The notes beneath the pieces are model-generated. The model made no database searches. It saw only the letters and a list, made by a program, of their open reading frames with translations, and was not told where the DNA came from. This document shows, piece after piece, positions 5,347-6,331 of a DNA stretch of 6,331 nucleotides. The stretch is from Akkermansia muciniphila (GTDB taxonomy: Bacteria > Verrucomicrobiota > Verrucomicrobiia > Verrucomicrobiales > Akkermansiaceae), in the NCBI GenBank assembly GCA_945870545.1, contig CAMBTF010000104.1, positions 1-6,331 on the forward strand, given 5' to 3'. Position 1 is the first letter of the stretch. Each line of letters begins with the position of its first letter. Both the position numbers and the translations under genes were made by a program.

Positions 5347-6331
5347 ATGTCAGATTATAAAAACTACTCACGCGAAGAAATCGCCAAGATCGAGATCGGG
5401 CATACCGAATCGACCCGCGCAATCAACGTATCCCTCACGCTCTTCTTCATTGCCACGATCACAATCGTGCCGCTACTCCAAATGGGCCGGGAGTTCACTG
5501 CCATCCGCGACGGTAAGGAACCCGAACGAAGCCTGCCGCAAAGCTTCGATGTTTTGTCGCTCCTCCAAACGAAGGATACCGAACTGAAAGCACGGGAGAA
5601 AGAGAAGGACGGCTTGCTCGCGGCCGGCAGCCGCGTGAACAACCAGATACTCGGGAACATCCAGCGCTATGAGACGGAGCTGAAAGAACGCGATGAGCTC
5701 ATGCAGTGGCTGATCCCGCGCGTGCAGGTCCCGGTCACGGCGTGGCTGAAAGGTGGAAACGAGGATGCCTACTGCGGGCGTGATGGCTGGCTCTTCTACC
5801 GCAAGGACATCGATTCGCTCACCGGCCCGGGTTTCCTCGACCCGGAGATCCTCGCGCGGCGTGCCGCGAGCGGCAGCGAGCTGAAGACTGCGCCGCAGCC
5901 GGATCCGCTCAAGGCGATTGTCCAATTCCGCGACCAGCTCGCCGAGCGTGGCATCGCCCTGATCGTCATGCCCGCGCCGGTTAAGCCCACCATCCACCCG
6001 GAGCGGCACTCGGCGCGCTACGAAGGCAGGAACGAGGCGGTTCAGAACCCGTCATTTGACGAATTCGTTGAGCGACTTGCCAGCAGCAAGGTGGCCTGTT
6101 TCGACCCCGCGCCACTTCTCATGCAGGCCAAGGAGGGAGAGGCGCCCCCATACCTGAAGACCGATACTCACTGGACGCCGGAGGGCATGGAGCTGGCGGC
6201 AAAAGCCCTCTCCGAGTTCGCCCGTAAGACGGTCTCGCTGTCGCCCGCCACGGACCGTTTCACGGCTGCCGCCAAAGAGGTCACGAACCTCGGTGATGTG
6301 GCGATGATGCTCAAGTTCCCTGATGAATTTA
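5347..6331 (+). CDS. AlgJ/AlgX-like SGNH-type polysaccharide O-acetylation protein, 3' end outside window
   Basis: Partner of the MBOAT protein; the AlgJ/AlgX group places acetyl groups onto the polymer in the periplasm. The visible 328 residues are open to the window edge. Residues 1-25 are charged and cytoplasmic, about 26-44 (INVSLTLFFIATITIVPLL) form one membrane anchor, and 72-120 are rich in Glu, Lys and Leu and may be a coiled-coil spacer. The periplasmic domain starts with DGWLFY (146-151) and TGPGFLDP (159-166), continues with IVMPAPVKPTIHPE (206-219), and has the catalytic-type motif TDTHWTPEG (272-280) with D273 and H275, equivalent to AlgX D174 and H176. GDVAMML (316-322) is also a family block. 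The nucleophile serine of the triad would lie beyond the end. The gene starts 9 bases after the MBOAT stop, with GAGAGA as ribosome binding site, so the two form an operon. AlgJ versus AlgX cannot be decided without the C-terminus; the membrane anchor favours an AlgJ-like form. Confidence 0.9.
   Translation, partial: MSDYKNYSREEIAKIEIGHTESTRAINVSLTLFFIATITIVPLLQMGREFTAIRDGKEPERSLPQSFDVLSLLQTKDTELKAREKEKDGLLAAGSRVNNQILGNIQRYETELKERDELMQWLIPRVQVPVTAWLKGGNEDAYCGRDGWLFYRKDIDSLTGPGFLDPEILARRAASGSELKTAPQPDPLKAIVQFRDQLAERGIALIVMPAPVKPTIHPERHSARYEGRNEAVQNPSFDEFVERLASSKVACFDPAPLLMQAKEGEAPPYLKTDTHWTPEGMELAAKALSEFARKTVSLSPATDRFTAAAKEVTNLGDVAMMLKFPDEF

Noticed and set aside
5473..6009. 178-residue minus-strand frame opposite the AlgJ/AlgX-like gene
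   Set aside because: The plus strand is open for 328 codons with conserved AlgJ/AlgX blocks, so the reverse frame is a shadow.

Overview
The window reads as a chromosomal segment of a moderately GC-rich, Gram-negative-type bacterium. Ribosome binding sites are weak, and the SGNH-type acetylation protein at the right end has a layout I associate with Planctomycetota and Verrucomicrobiota (residue phrases DGWLFY and TGPGFLDP). Verrucomicrobiota is my best guess. It is an inference from gene style, not from a marker sequence.

Left part (1-1300): about 300 bases with no recognisable gene, then the RNase P RNA gene (rnpB) on the minus strand. A large imperfect inverted repeat built from TTTCAGCG-like units follows. 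Next is a small DUF456 membrane protein, also on the minus strand, whose stop codon lies against the inverted repeat. DUF456 and rnpB therefore run in the same direction with the hairpin between them.

Middle part (1398-3461): on the plus strand, a secreted D-alanyl-D-alanine carboxypeptidase-type enzyme (peptidoglycan trimming) and a 6-phosphofructokinase (glycolysis). The 45-base gap between them is filled exactly by an AT-rich repeat. A second, shorter copy of that repeat lies beside the 3' end of rnpB.

Gap (3462-3798): no intact gene is convincing. A start codon, a signal-peptide-like stretch and a sulfatase-like N-terminus (AENPNVIIMA) occur in one frame broken by TGA codons. This looks like the remnant of a sulfatase gene. 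A 38-codon open frame follows in the same frame.

Right part (3799-6331): a two-gene unit for O-acetylation of an exported polysaccharide. It consists of an AlgI-like membrane-bound O-acyltransferase (MBOAT) and, 9 bases downstream, an AlgJ/AlgX-like SGNH protein that runs off the end of the window. In the alginate model the MBOAT passes acetyl groups across the inner membrane and the SGNH partner places them on the polymer. The polymer here is unknown because no glycosyltransferase is in view.

I found no CRISPR array, tRNA, intact insertion sequence or clear defence system. The least explained signals are the short-period repeats at gene boundaries and the decayed sulfatase-like frame.
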